Notes: generated by a model from the letters alone, not told the origin. A stretch of 15,428 nt of DNA from DATJQF01 sp035505995 (GCA_035505995.1 DATJQF010000015.1:1-15428), one strand, 5' to 3'; shown: positions 7,244 through 14,254, counted from the stretch's first letter. Numbers and translations are program-made.

Positions 7244-9079
7244 ATGAAATCATTTTTCAGTTCCCTGCTTTGTATCCTGATTTTCGGGTTAACCCCGGTC
7301 ATTGATACCATCGGGCAGGAATACAGGCATTACACGTGTTACCGCACCGCGGTGCCTGTGAAAATTGACGGCGTCCTCGAGGAGTCTGACTGGGCGAGGG
7401 CCGAATGGTCGCAGGAATTCGTGGATATCTCAGGGGATCCTGCTAAGAAACCCGCACTGCGGACCCGTGTTAAAATGCTATGGGACGACAGCTGCCTGTA
7501 CGTTGCCGCGGAGATCAATGAGCCGCAGATCTGGGGCACCCTGCATCAAAGGGATACCGTGATCTTCCAGGATAACGATTTCGAGATCTTCCTGGATCCG
7601 GAAGGAAACGGAACGAATTATTACGAGTTAGAGGTGAATGCGCTGGGCACGGTCTGGGACCTGATGCTGACCCGCCCTTATAAGGATCAGGGTCAGCCCC
7701 TGAACGGATGGGACCTGAATGGCCTGAGGACCGGTATCCATATTAACGGCTCCCTGAACGATCCCGCGCGGCCTGATACCTCCTGGATCGTTGAAATGGC
7801 TCTTCCGCTCAGGGAACTCATGAAGGGGAAGAAAAAGGAGAGCGCCCCCGCTGAAGGGGTACAATGGAGGATCAACTTCTCCCGTGTGGAATGGGAGACC
7901 GGGATCACCGGATCGTCCTACCGGAAAAAAACAGACCCCGCCACCGGTAAACCGCTTCCGGAGCATAACTGGGCCTGGTCCCCGATGGGAGAAGTCTCCA
8001 TGCATATCCCGGACCGTTGGGGCTGGCTGGAATTTTCTTCGGAGGACATCACTCCGAAGCCGCTGCAGTTCAATTCGGAGCAGCAGCGCAATAAGTTCAG
8101 GATCTGGGTCTGGATGAACGGCCATGACGACTGGAATAACCAGAAATGGGATTCGGTGCTGACCCTGTTGCATACTTCGGGAGTCGAAGGGATCCTGGTC
8201 CAGGCGAATCCATTTACGCTGGAGAGGATCATTCCCCTGGCTCATCGTCACCGGATCCTGGTGGAGAAATGGTTTATCGCCATGATGAACAACGACACCA
8301 GCCTCATCCGCAACTATCCGCAATGGTTTGTGGTGAACCGCGAGGGAAAATCCTGCATCACCGATCCCGCCTATGTGGGGTATTACCGGTTTCTCTGTCC
8401 TTCCAATCCAGAAGTCAGAAGTTACCTCGCCTCTAGAATAGAGGATTACCTGGCCATTCCCGGACTCGACGGGATTCACCTGGACTATATCCGGTACCCG
8501 GATGTGATCCTGCCCCGGGCCCTCTGGACGGTATACGGGGTGGTGCAGGACAAGGAATATGCACCGTACGATTACTGCTATTGCACCGTCTGCAGGGATA
8601 AATTCCGGCTGATGTACGGGAAGGACCCGCTTCTGCTGGACCATCCGGAAACAAATATATCGTGGAGGCAGTTTCGCTACAATCAGGTCACTTCGCTGGT
8701 AGGCGAGCTTTCGGATTTGTGCCACCAGGAAGGGAAGAAATTGTCGGCGGCGGTCTTTCCCGGTCCTACCCTCGCAAAACAGATGGTCCGGCAGGCATGG
8801 GATCAATGGGCTCTTGATGAAGTGATGCCCATGCAGTACCAGAACTTCTACCGGGCTCCCCTTGACTGGATCCGGAGTGAAACGGAAGAGGGAACGGCCT
8901 CCCTCGGAAAGGAGGTTCCGCTGTTCAGCGGGCTGTATATACCTGCGCTGAATCCCAGGGAACTGCAGACAGCGATTTATAAAAGTATCGAAGGGGGTGC
9001 TTCCGGGATCGCGTTGTTCAATTACGAGGCGATGAGCCCCCGTCATTGGAAAATACTGAAAGATCTTTTCGGCAAATAA
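7244..9079 (+). CDS. Secreted CBM9-like plus GHL10-type glycosyl hydrolase-like protein
   Basis: A 611-residue protein. Residues 1-25 are a signal peptide (cleavage near TIGQ/E). Residues about 34-256 form a CBM9-like, DOMON-related beta domain: VPVKIDGVLEESDWARA, then W.D..LYVAAEI (about 83-95) and DNDFEIFLDPEGN (about 109-121). Residues about 280-608 resemble the GHL10 family (PF02638), TIM-barrel proteins assigned as glycosidase-like, with GIHLDYIRYP at about 411-419 carrying the conserved Asp414 and Arg417, preceded by VEKWFIAMMN and followed by a Cys-rich CYCTVC segment. It has no T9SS tail and no lipobox, so it is probably periplasmic or released. Linkage specificity cannot be read; peptidoglycan- or polysaccharide-acting relatives exist. 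It starts six bases after the DUF4239 stop. Confidence 0.82.
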   Translation: MKSFFSSLLCILIFGLTPVIDTIGQEYRHYTCYRTAVPVKIDGVLEESDWARAEWSQEFVDISGDPAKKPALRTRVKMLWDDSCLYVAAEINEPQIWGTLHQRDTVIFQDNDFEIFLDPEGNGTNYYELEVNALGTVWDLMLTRPYKDQGQPLNGWDLNGLRTGIHINGSLNDPARPDTSWIVEMALPLRELMKGKKKESAPAEGVQWRINFSRVEWETGITGSSYRKKTDPATGKPLPEHNWAWSPMGEVSMHIPDRWGWLEFSSEDITPKPLQFNSEQQRNKFRIWVWMNGHDDWNNQKWDSVLTLLHTSGVEGILVQANPFTLERIIPLAHRHRILVEKWFIAMMNNDTSLIRNYPQWFVVNREGKSCITDPAYVGYYRFLCPSNPEVRSYLASRIEDYLAIPGLDGIHLDYIRYPDVILPRALWTVYGVVQDKEYAPYDYCYCTVCRDKFRLMYGKDPLLLDHPETNISWRQFRYNQVTSLVGELSDLCHQEGKKLSAAVFPGPTLAKQMVRQAWDQWALDEVMPMQYQNFYRAPLDWIRSETEEGTASLGKEVPLFSGLYIPALNPRELQTAIYKSIEGGASGIALFNYEAMSPRHWKILKDLFGK

Positions 9080-9127
9080 GTTTTAGTAAAAAACTGCGTT
9101 TGCCTGTTCTATCAAATTCGGATCATT

Positions 9128-10108
9128 ATGGAATATGTGAGATTTGGCAACACCGGGATGAAGGTTTCCAGGATCTGCCTGGGCACCATGACCTATGGAA
9201 AACCCAACGAACGCTGGCAATGGGCGCTGAATGAAGAGCAGAGCCGGCCCTATATCAAGCAGGCCCTTGAGTTGGGGATCAATTTCTTTGATACCGCCGA
9301 CGTATATTCAACGGGCGCCAGTGAGGAAGTGGTGGGCAATGCATTGAAGGATTTTGCCCGGCGCGAGGAGGTGGTGATCGCTACGAAAGTCTTTAATCCC
9401 ATGAGCCAGGATCCGAATGACCGGGGCCTTTCCCGGAAGCATATCATGAGCTCCATCGACCGGAGCCTGAAAAGACTGAAAACCGACTATGTGGACCTGT
9501 ACCAGATCCATCGCTGGGACTACCATACGCCCATTGAGGAGACGCTCGAGGCGCTGCACGATATCGTGAAAGCCGGCAAGGCCCGGTATATAGGGGGCTC
9601 CTCGATGTACAGCTGGCAGTTTGCCAAAGCCCTCTATACTTCCGATCTTCACGGCTGGACACGCTTTGTTTCCATGCAGCCTCATTACAACCTGATCTAC
9701 CGGGAAGAAGAGCGTGAGATGCTGCCGCTGTGCGAGGATCAGAAAATAGCGGTCATACCCTGGTCGCCGCTCGCCCGCGGGCTGCTGACCGGGAACCGGT
9801 CGAAGGATTGGACGGAGACTCTCCGGGCGCGGACGGATCAATACAGCAAGCTGCTGTATCGTTCGGATTCCGACTTCGATATCATTGACCGGGTATCCGA
9901 AATTGCCGCGCAAAAGGGCGTCACCCCTGCCCAGATCTCCCTGGCCTGGATCCTCAGCAAACCGGTAATTACAGCCCCGATCATCGGGGCCAGTAAGCCG
10001 GGACACCTGGAACAGGCGGTAGCCGCACTTTCCGTGAAACTGACGGACGAAGAGATCACCCGGCTGGAAGAACTTTACCGGCCCCACCCGGTCGCCGGGC
10101 ATGTCTGA
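9128..10108 (+). CDS. yajO: Aldo/keto reductase, YajO-like
   Basis: A 326-residue NADPH-dependent oxidoreductase, cytosolic, very close to E. coli YajO in pattern. Shared stretches include GNTGMKVSRICLGTMT (7-22), SRPYIKQALELGINFFDTAD, DYVDLYQIHRWDY, the VSMQPHYNLIYREEEREML segment and the C-terminal RPHPVAGHV. The catalytic tetrad is visible as Asp55, Tyr60, Lys87 and His128. YajO has been linked to xylulose/thiamine-precursor metabolism in E. coli, but its physiological substrate is not settled, so only the broad class is safe here. The gene follows the glycosidase by 48 bases with no terminator between them. A weak -7-like TGCGTTTG occurs at 9095-9102, so it may be read through or have its own promoter. 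The gene is complete, with length equal to the family norm. Confidence 0.88.
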   Translation: MEYVRFGNTGMKVSRICLGTMTYGKPNERWQWALNEEQSRPYIKQALELGINFFDTADVYSTGASEEVVGNALKDFARREEVVIATKVFNPMSQDPNDRGLSRKHIMSSIDRSLKRLKTDYVDLYQIHRWDYHTPIEETLEALHDIVKAGKARYIGGSSMYSWQFAKALYTSDLHGWTRFVSMQPHYNLIYREEEREMLPLCEDQKIAVIPWSPLARGLLTGNRSKDWTETLRARTDQYSKLLYRSDSDFDIIDRVSEIAAQKGVTPAQISLAWILSKPVITAPIIGASKPGHLEQAVAALSVKLTDEEITRLEELYRPHPVAGHV

Positions 10109-10236
10109 TTCCAGGGCGAGCTAAATCTACCTCATCCGCATAGGATGCTCCCGGAAATTATAGGCGGGGGACGAAAAGCAGATAAACTTATTTCATTTTT
10201 CTTGATTTTATTTAATCCTATTTAATTGCTTTGGGA

Positions 10237-10244
10237 TAACTTTG
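10237..10244 (+). promoter_or_regulatory. -7 promoter element of the lactate dehydrogenase gene
   Basis: TAACTTTG is a perfect TANNTTTG. It ends 25 bases before the ATG at 10270. The -33 region offers only TTTA at 10211-10214 (spacing 22). The rest of the 10109-10269 gap is AT-rich towards the gene and has no visible terminator for the upstream reductase. Confidence 0.5.
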
Positions 10245-10269
10245 AAGTGAAATTGAATTCTCTTCTTCC

Positions 10270-11229
10270 ATGAACAAGTCTGCAAAATCAGATATCAGGA
10301 GGGTCGTCGTGGTCGGTGCAGGAGCCGTCGGTTCCACTTACTGCTATGCCCTGGCCCAGAGCGGACTTTCCGAGGAGATTGTCGTAATCGACAAGAATGA
10401 GGACCTTGCCCGGGGACAGGTTCTGGACCTGGTGCATGGCAAGCCGTTTTTCCCCAATGTAGATATCCGGACCGGAACCGAAGAGGATTATGCCGGCGCT
10501 CAACTCGTGGTCGTGACGGCCGGCAGTAACATGAAACCGGGTGAAACGAGGATCCAGTTGCTGCAGAAGAATGCATCCACCATGAGAAACGTAGCCGGGG
10601 AAATCGCTAAGCGTCAATGCAAAGGAGTCATGCTGATCGTCAGCAATCCGGTGGATGTGCTGACTTATGTGGCTTTGCAAACGACGGGTTGGGACCGCGG
10701 CAGGGTTATTGGCTCCGGGACCGTCCTCGACAGTGCCCGGTTCCGGTACCTTCTCGCTATGCATTGCAATGTGGATGTGCATAATGTGCACGCCTATATC
10801 CTGGGGGAGCATGGCGACAGCGAATTTGCGGCCTGGTCGATGACCAACATCGCCGGGATCCGTATCGATGAATATTGCCCGGTATGCGAGAATTGCTCCG
10901 ACTGGAAAGAAGAAAGGAAGAAGATCGTGCAGGAGGTGCGTGATTCTGCTTACCACATTATTAACTATAAGGGGTCCACTCATTATGGTGTTGGGATGGC
11001 AATGATTCGCATCACGGAGGCGATCCTGCGAAATCAGCAAAGTATTCTCTCCGTTTCCAGCCTTCTTACCGGGGAATTCGGGATCCGGGATGTCTGTTTG
11101 AGCGTCCCCTGTATCGTGTCCGGGAATGGCGTGGTCAGGATCGTGCAAAGCCCTCTTGCGCCGGATGAATCAGCTGCATTGAAAAATTCGGCCGAGGTCC
11201 TTTCCAAAGCCATGGAGATAATCCGCTAA
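10270..11229 (+). CDS. ldh: L-lactate dehydrogenase family enzyme with altered specificity residue
   Basis: A 319-residue NAD-dependent L-2-hydroxyacid dehydrogenase of the LDH/MDH family, cytosolic. Motifs: GAGAVGS (16-22) binds the dinucleotide and Asp41 after the second strand indicates NAD. The mobile substrate loop is AGSNMKPGETR (84-94) with active-site Arg94. LDSARFR (153-159) carries Asp154 and Arg157, GEHGDSEF (179-186) carries catalytic His181, and KGSTHYG supplies the Thr equivalent to LDH Thr246. The overall sequence is LDH-like, but the position that reads Gln in LDH (residue 102 by LDH numbering) and Arg in MDH is Met88 here, so the preferred 2-oxoacid may be bulkier or more hydrophobic than pyruvate. 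The ATG at 10270 fits the family start and sits behind a good promoter. The gene is complete. It could still act on pyruvate during fermentation. Confidence 0.87.
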   Translation: MNKSAKSDIRRVVVVGAGAVGSTYCYALAQSGLSEEIVVIDKNEDLARGQVLDLVHGKPFFPNVDIRTGTEEDYAGAQLVVVTAGSNMKPGETRIQLLQKNASTMRNVAGEIAKRQCKGVMLIVSNPVDVLTYVALQTTGWDRGRVIGSGTVLDSARFRYLLAMHCNVDVHNVHAYILGEHGDSEFAAWSMTNIAGIRIDEYCPVCENCSDWKEERKKIVQEVRDSAYHIINYKGSTHYGVGMAMIRITEAILRNQQSILSVSSLLTGEFGIRDVCLSVPCIVSGNGVVRIVQSPLAPDESAALKNSAEVLSKAMEIIR

Positions 11230-11254
11230 GGATACATAAACTCCCTCATACCGG

Positions 11255-11272
11255 TTGCAGGAGCTCCTGCAA
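11255..11272. promoter_or_regulatory. Perfect 18-bp palindrome upstream of the ECF sigma gene
   Basis: TTGCAGGAGCTCCTGCAA is identical to its reverse complement. It lies 25 bases after the dehydrogenase stop and 29 bases before the sigma factor ATG. It is followed by AATAAAAA, not a T-run, so it is a poor terminator for the plus strand. It could be an operator for a dimeric regulator or an RNA hairpin. Confidence 0.45.
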
Positions 11273-11301
11273 TAAAAACAGATTTCCCCGTCTATAGTGT
11301 T

Positions 11302-11838
11302 ATGGAAAAGGATCTCCAGCGAAAATCGGTAGACAAATTTTTCAGGAAAGAGTACAACAACCTGGTCAATGCGGCAAGGAGTCAGATGGACTCCCGGTAC
11401 ATAGATGCTTCCCCGGAAGATATCGTGCAGGATGTTGCATTGGGACTGCTGGAAAGACTCAATCCGGAAACTCAGATCCGAAATCTGGCGGGTTACATTT
11501 ACCGGTCGGTGAGGAACAGGATCCTTGACTTCCAGCGGAAGAAACAGCGCAATGTTTCGCTGGAACGGTTCCGCGATGACAAAACCGGAAACTCTCTGTC
11601 GAACACCCTGACGGATCAGGCAACCGCCGATGAAGCTCCCTATGAACGGGTGGATCCGGAAACGCTGCGGGAGGCCATTTCCAGGCTTCGGCCGGATGAA
11701 CAGGCGATCCTCCTGGCCACGGTGTTTGAGGAGCGCACCTACGAAGAGCTTTCGGAAGAATGGGATATCCCGGTCGGAACATTGCTGTCGAGGAAACACA
11801 GAGCCCTTTCAAAGCTCTATAAGATATTAAACACTTAA
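11302..11838 (+). CDS. ECF-type RNA polymerase sigma factor
   Basis: A 178-residue sigma-70 family factor of extracytoplasmic-function size. Region 2 covers about residues 10-85: NLVNAARS, DASPEDIVQDVALGLLERL for the core-binding and -10 helices, and GYIYRSVRNRILDFQRKKQR for region 2.4. A charged linker (86-115) leads to region 4 at about 116-175, where AISRLRPDEQAILLATVFE and TYEELSEEWDIPVGTLLSRK form the helix-turn-helix. Both domains are intact. No classical anti-sigma domain is fused or adjacent; the next gene, 14 bases downstream, is a small membrane protein that may play that part. An 18-bp palindrome lies 29 bases upstream. No TANNTTTG element precedes the gene, so it may use its own promoter class. 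Confidence 0.9.
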   Translation: MEKDLQRKSVDKFFRKEYNNLVNAARSQMDSRYIDASPEDIVQDVALGLLERLNPETQIRNLAGYIYRSVRNRILDFQRKKQRNVSLERFRDDKTGNSLSNTLTDQATADEAPYERVDPETLREAISRLRPDEQAILLATVFEERTYEELSEEWDIPVGTLLSRKHRALSKLYKILNT

Positions 11839-11852
11839 AAAAACGATTAACT

Positions 11853-12281
11853 ATGGAAACAACCAATCAGCAGGATAAAAGATACTGGCACGGCCGCAAA
11901 GGCCGCCGCGGCGGATGGATCATCCTGGCCATCCTGGGAGTAGCTGCATTTATATTCCTTTTCGGAGCAGTCATCATGTGGCTCTGGAATGCCTTGATGC
12001 CGGTGATTTTCCATCTCGGGGTCATTACCTACTGGCAGGCGGTCGGACTTGCCATCCTGGCCCGGTTGCTCTTCGGAAGCATGCACGGGCATTCCCATCA
12101 CCGCCGGGGAAGATGCGGTCCCTGGGGTCGCAGGTTCAACCGGTATCACGATGACCGGTGCCGCGATTACTCGTATGGCGACCGCTGGAGATACTATGAG
12201 CAATACTGGAACGAGGAGGGAGAGAAAGCTTTTGATGAATATATAAAGAGGAAAAGCGGCGAACCTTCCTCGCAGGTGTAA
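11853..12281 (+). CDS. Small His/Arg-rich membrane protein, partner of the ECF sigma factor
   Basis: A 142-residue protein. A basic N-terminal tail (1-20) is followed by two membrane segments at about 21-44 and 56-74, joined by WLWNALMPVIFHLGVITYWQ with the WxxLMP and ITYWQA patterns. The C-terminal tail (75-142) starts with a His cluster, HGHSHHRRGRCG (78-89), continues with Arg/Tyr/Asp-rich sequence and ends in a charged helix (YWNEEGEKAFDEYIKRK). I do not recognise a named family. Similar ECF-linked small membrane proteins occur in Bacteroidota as far as I know, but this rests on memory of the pattern. It lies 14 bases after the sigma factor stop, so co-transcription is very likely, and the hairpin at 12287-12307 closes the unit. 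A metal-sensing or anti-sigma-like role is inference. Confidence 0.7.
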   Translation: METTNQQDKRYWHGRKGRRGGWIILAILGVAAFIFLFGAVIMWLWNALMPVIFHLGVITYWQAVGLAILARLLFGSMHGHSHHRRGRCGPWGRRFNRYHDDRCRDYSYGDRWRYYEQYWNEEGEKAFDEYIKRKSGEPSSQV

Positions 12282-12286
12282 AACAG

Positions 12287-12307
12287 TCAGGCCCTTTTCG
12301 GGCCTGA
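12287..12307. terminator. Hairpin closing the sigma factor operon
   Basis: TCAGGCCC (12287-12294), loop TTTTC, GGGCCTGA (12300-12307) is an 8-bp perfect stem starting five bases after the stop at 12281. There is no T-run on the plus strand (ACAAAAG follows); on the minus strand TTTTAC follows. It is terminator-like but not canonical. Confidence 0.5.
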
Positions 12308-12340
12308 ACAAAAGAAGGAATATATTTTCGGGAATGTTTC

Positions 12341-12348
12341 TATTTTTG
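12341..12348 (+). promoter_or_regulatory. -7 promoter element before the T9SS-tail mini-frame
   Basis: TATTTTTG is a perfect TANNTTTG ending 26 bases before the ATG at 12375. No clear -33 TTTG is seen. Confidence 0.4.
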
Positions 12349-12374
12349 CGGGGACTCCAACTAAACGCAGCTTT

Positions 12375-12536
12375 ATGAGAACATTCTCCCGCAAAAACCA
12401 GCTGACCTATGTGCTGGGTGTCGCGGGGATCCATTCCTGCACTTTGGATGCGCGGCAATTAACGTCCGGGGTCTATTTCGTTCTCCTGAAGTATAACGGG
12501 GAGCAGCAGGCTGAAAAGATCGTCGTGATGCGGTGA
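12375..12536 (+). pseudogene. 53-residue frame ending in a T9SS type A sorting tail; likely remnant
   Basis: An ATG at 12375 opens a 53-codon frame closed by TGA at 12534-12536. The last 30 or so residues (LDARQLTSGVYFVLL, then KYNGEQQAEKIVVMR) match the end of type A sorting domains, where LasGvYfvrl and a basic KIVV end are typical. The conserved YPNP start of that domain is missing. The first 16 residues (MRTFSRKNQLTYVLGV) could be the beginning of a signal peptide. The simplest reading is a former T9SS cargo gene that lost its middle, keeping promoter, start and tail, or a bare 3' remnant with a chance ATG. Expression as a small peptide cannot be excluded. It points towards the convergent anSME gene, whose stop is 24 bases away. 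Confidence 0.5.
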
Positions 12537-12559
12537 TCCGTTCTGTTCTTATTATTGAT

Positions 12560-13783
12560 TCACTGCCTTCGTGCCATTGCCCATTTCATGACATTAGAAG
12601 GAGCTCTTTTGTTTTCGAGCTCCTTTGCCATGAAATCAAAATACGGTTCAGTATGCCTGAAGAATATTTTAAAACCAGGACAAAGCCAGTTCAAGCCTGG
12701 TTCTCCGTCCGGTGACTGGCTGATCCTGTTTTTAGGGCATTCTCCGTTGCACAGATCCAGGAACTCGCACCTGCGGCAAAAACCCGGCAGCGTGTCCCGC
12801 TTATCTTTCCCGAATTTTTTCTGGAAGTCCGAATGCATCAGCTTCAGCAGGGAATGATCCCGGATGTTCCCCAGTTTGTACTCCGGGAATACATAATGAT
12901 CACAGGCATACAGATCCCCGTTGAATTCCATTGCGCCGGCGTTTCCGCAGGTTTCGGCGGCTACGCAGACCGGCGGGGGAACCCGCATCCAGTTGGCAAG
13001 CACGCAGTCGAAAGTAATGACAAAATATTCGCCGACATCCTTACGGACCCATTCGTCGAAGATCTTTACCAGGAAATTTCCATAATCCACCGGATCTACC
13101 GTCCACGGGGTTACACTCGCCGGCTTTCCCGTACGGGCCGGCAGGATGCTTAATTCTTCCGCACTGGCCGATGGATCGACCCATTCCACCACGGGCAGGA
13201 ACTGCATATAATGGCTTCCGGTCCCTTTCAGGAAACCGTAGACCTCCGCCGGAAATTTCGCATTGTAATCATTGACTACCGAAAGCGTATTGAATTCCAC
13301 CCGGTTCTTTACCAGCATTTCAATTCCCTTCATGCATTTGGCAAAACTGCCCGTCCCGTCCCGATGCACCCGGTAATGATCATGACAATGCTCCGGGCCG
13401 TCGATCGAAATGCCGATCAGGAATTTCTCATCGCGGAAGAACCGGCACCAGTCATCCGTCAGCGTGGTCCCGTTGGTCTGTAACGAATTTTCAATGGTCC
13501 GTCCTGCCCCGTACTTTTTTTGCAGCTGCAGGATCTTTTTAAAGAAATCCATCCCCCGCAGGATGGGCTCACCCCCGTGCCAGGTAAACAGCACAGCCGG
13601 GTCCTGGCAGGAATAAATGGTTTGGGCAATGAAGGTTTCGAGCACTTTTTCATCCATCGCCCAACGCTGCGGATCGCGGGGATAAAGTTTCTCCTTTTCA
13701 AGGTAATAGCAATAGGCGCAATTGAGGTTGCATACAGCGCCAATGGGCTTGGCCATCACGTTGAACGGAACATTATCTGCCAC
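12560..13783 (-). CDS. Anaerobic sulfatase-maturating enzyme (radical SAM/SPASM)
   Basis: A 407-residue radical SAM enzyme expected to convert a Cys or Ser of a sulfatase to formylglycine without oxygen. The SAM cluster is C18-x3-C22-x2-C25 in AVCNLNCAYCYY, with GGEP at 70-73. The SPASM region has the full anSME set: Cys273, Cys279, Cys294 followed by Asp295 (the proposed base), then Cys336, Cys339, Cys345, Cys349 and Cys368, with spacings like those of characterised anSMEs. MAKPIGAVCNLN near the start is a family hallmark. I place the start at the GTG at 13783: an in-frame TAA lies three codons upstream and a perfect -7 element lies 26 bases before it; the ATG at codon 10 is the alternative. 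No sulfatase gene lies in this window, so its target is elsewhere. Some relatives act on other peptides. Confidence 0.88.
   Translation of the reverse strand: MADNVPFNVMAKPIGAVCNLNCAYCYYLEKEKLYPRDPQRWAMDEKVLETFIAQTIYSCQDPAVLFTWHGGEPILRGMDFFKKILQLQKKYGAGRTIENSLQTNGTTLTDDWCRFFRDEKFLIGISIDGPEHCHDHYRVHRDGTGSFAKCMKGIEMLVKNRVEFNTLSVVNDYNAKFPAEVYGFLKGTGSHYMQFLPVVEWVDPSASAEELSILPARTGKPASVTPWTVDPVDYGNFLVKIFDEWVRKDVGEYFVITFDCVLANWMRVPPPVCVAAETCGNAGAMEFNGDLYACDHYVFPEYKLGNIRDHSLLKLMHSDFQKKFGKDKRDTLPGFCRRCEFLDLCNGECPKNRISQSPDGEPGLNWLCPGFKIFFRHTEPYFDFMAKELENKRAPSNVMKWAMARRQ
12583..12636. repeat. Nested inverted repeat inside the anSME 3' coding end
   Basis: Outer arms ATTTCATG (12583-12590) and CATGAAAT (12629-12636) enclose inner arms AAGGAGCTC (12598-12606) and GAGCTCCTT (12617-12625) around a 10-base loop. 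Both arm pairs are perfect, with an internal bulge of 7 and 3 bases. It lies in the last 26 codons of the gene and lacks a T-run on either side. Confidence 0.6.
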
Positions 13784-13809
13784 GGGAAATTAAAGCGGGT
13801 TACTGCGGT

Positions 13810-13817
13810 CAAAGGTA
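13810..13817 (-). promoter_or_regulatory. -7 promoter element of the anSME gene
   Basis: The minus strand reads TACCTTTG, a perfect TANNTTTG, 26 bases before the GTG start at 13783. No -33 TTTG is visible. The 13784-13900 gap has no other feature I can support. Confidence 0.45.
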
Positions 13818-13900
13818 GAGAATTTCCGGTAGCGCACTGACATCCTGACGGAAATAGAATCCCGGTTACGGGTATCCTCCCGCCATTGCCGATCAGGAAT

Positions 13901-14254
13901 TCAGGGTGATTCCTCCCACATTGGCTCCACGAAATAAAGAATGGTCTTATCCGGATCTTCAAAATGAGCGTATTTCCCCGATTTACCTTCTCTCAGGTGG
14001 TAAGCAATTTGGTTCTTCTCCAGTAACGATACCCCCTCTTTCAGGGAACCGGTCATAAATCCTATCGAGAGGGATCCTGAACCCCGGACGGGCATATCGG
14101 ATGGATGCAATCCGATCGTGATCCCTTGCGCCGAGACCATGGCGTAATGATCTTCCCATTTCTGCTTCAGCTTCAGCCCGATCGATTCGTAAAAGCGGAT
14201 GGAACGATCGAGGTCGGCCACCATGATCGTTACATTGGAATCATCTATCTTCAT
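13901..14254 (-). CDS. VOC-fold protein (glyoxalase/bleomycin-resistance type)
   Basis: A 117-residue vicinal-oxygen-chelate protein made of two beta-alpha-beta-beta-beta halves. The first half shows VTIMVADLDRSIRFYES (8-24) and ITIGLHP (45-51). The second shows SIGFMTGSLKEGVSLLEKN (63-81) and FEDPDKTILYFVEP (98-111). His50 and Glu110 stand at positions that often bind a metal in this superfamily, but metal binding cannot be confirmed and the substrate is unknown. It is cytosolic, with no signal peptide. The ATG at 14254 is the natural family start. Near-match -7 elements on the minus strand occur at 14280-14299 but none is perfect. It is transcribed in the same direction as the anSME gene, yet that gene has its own -7 element, so the two need not be linked. 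Confidence 0.82.
   Translation of the reverse strand: MKIDDSNVTIMVADLDRSIRFYESIGLKLKQKWEDHYAMVSAQGITIGLHPSDMPVRGSGSLSIGFMTGSLKEGVSLLEKNQIAYHLREGKSGKYAHFEDPDKTILYFVEPMWEESP

Noticed and set aside
7628..9046. 472-codon open frame on the minus strand
   Set aside because: It lies wholly antisense to the CBM9-GHL10 gene, has no recognisable domain or promoter, and is low-complexity in the way GC-rich antisense frames are.
9308..10102. 264-codon minus-strand frame
   Set aside because: It is an antisense shadow of the aldo/keto reductase, whose catalytic tetrad is intact.
10288..11148. 286-codon minus-strand frame
   Set aside because: It is antisense to the lactate dehydrogenase family gene, whose motifs are complete; the antisense protein is rich in His, Asp and Pro with no family pattern.
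12283..12312. Hairpin considered as a canonical plus-strand intrinsic terminator
   Set aside because: The stem is good but no T-run follows on the plus strand, so it is listed only as terminator-like.
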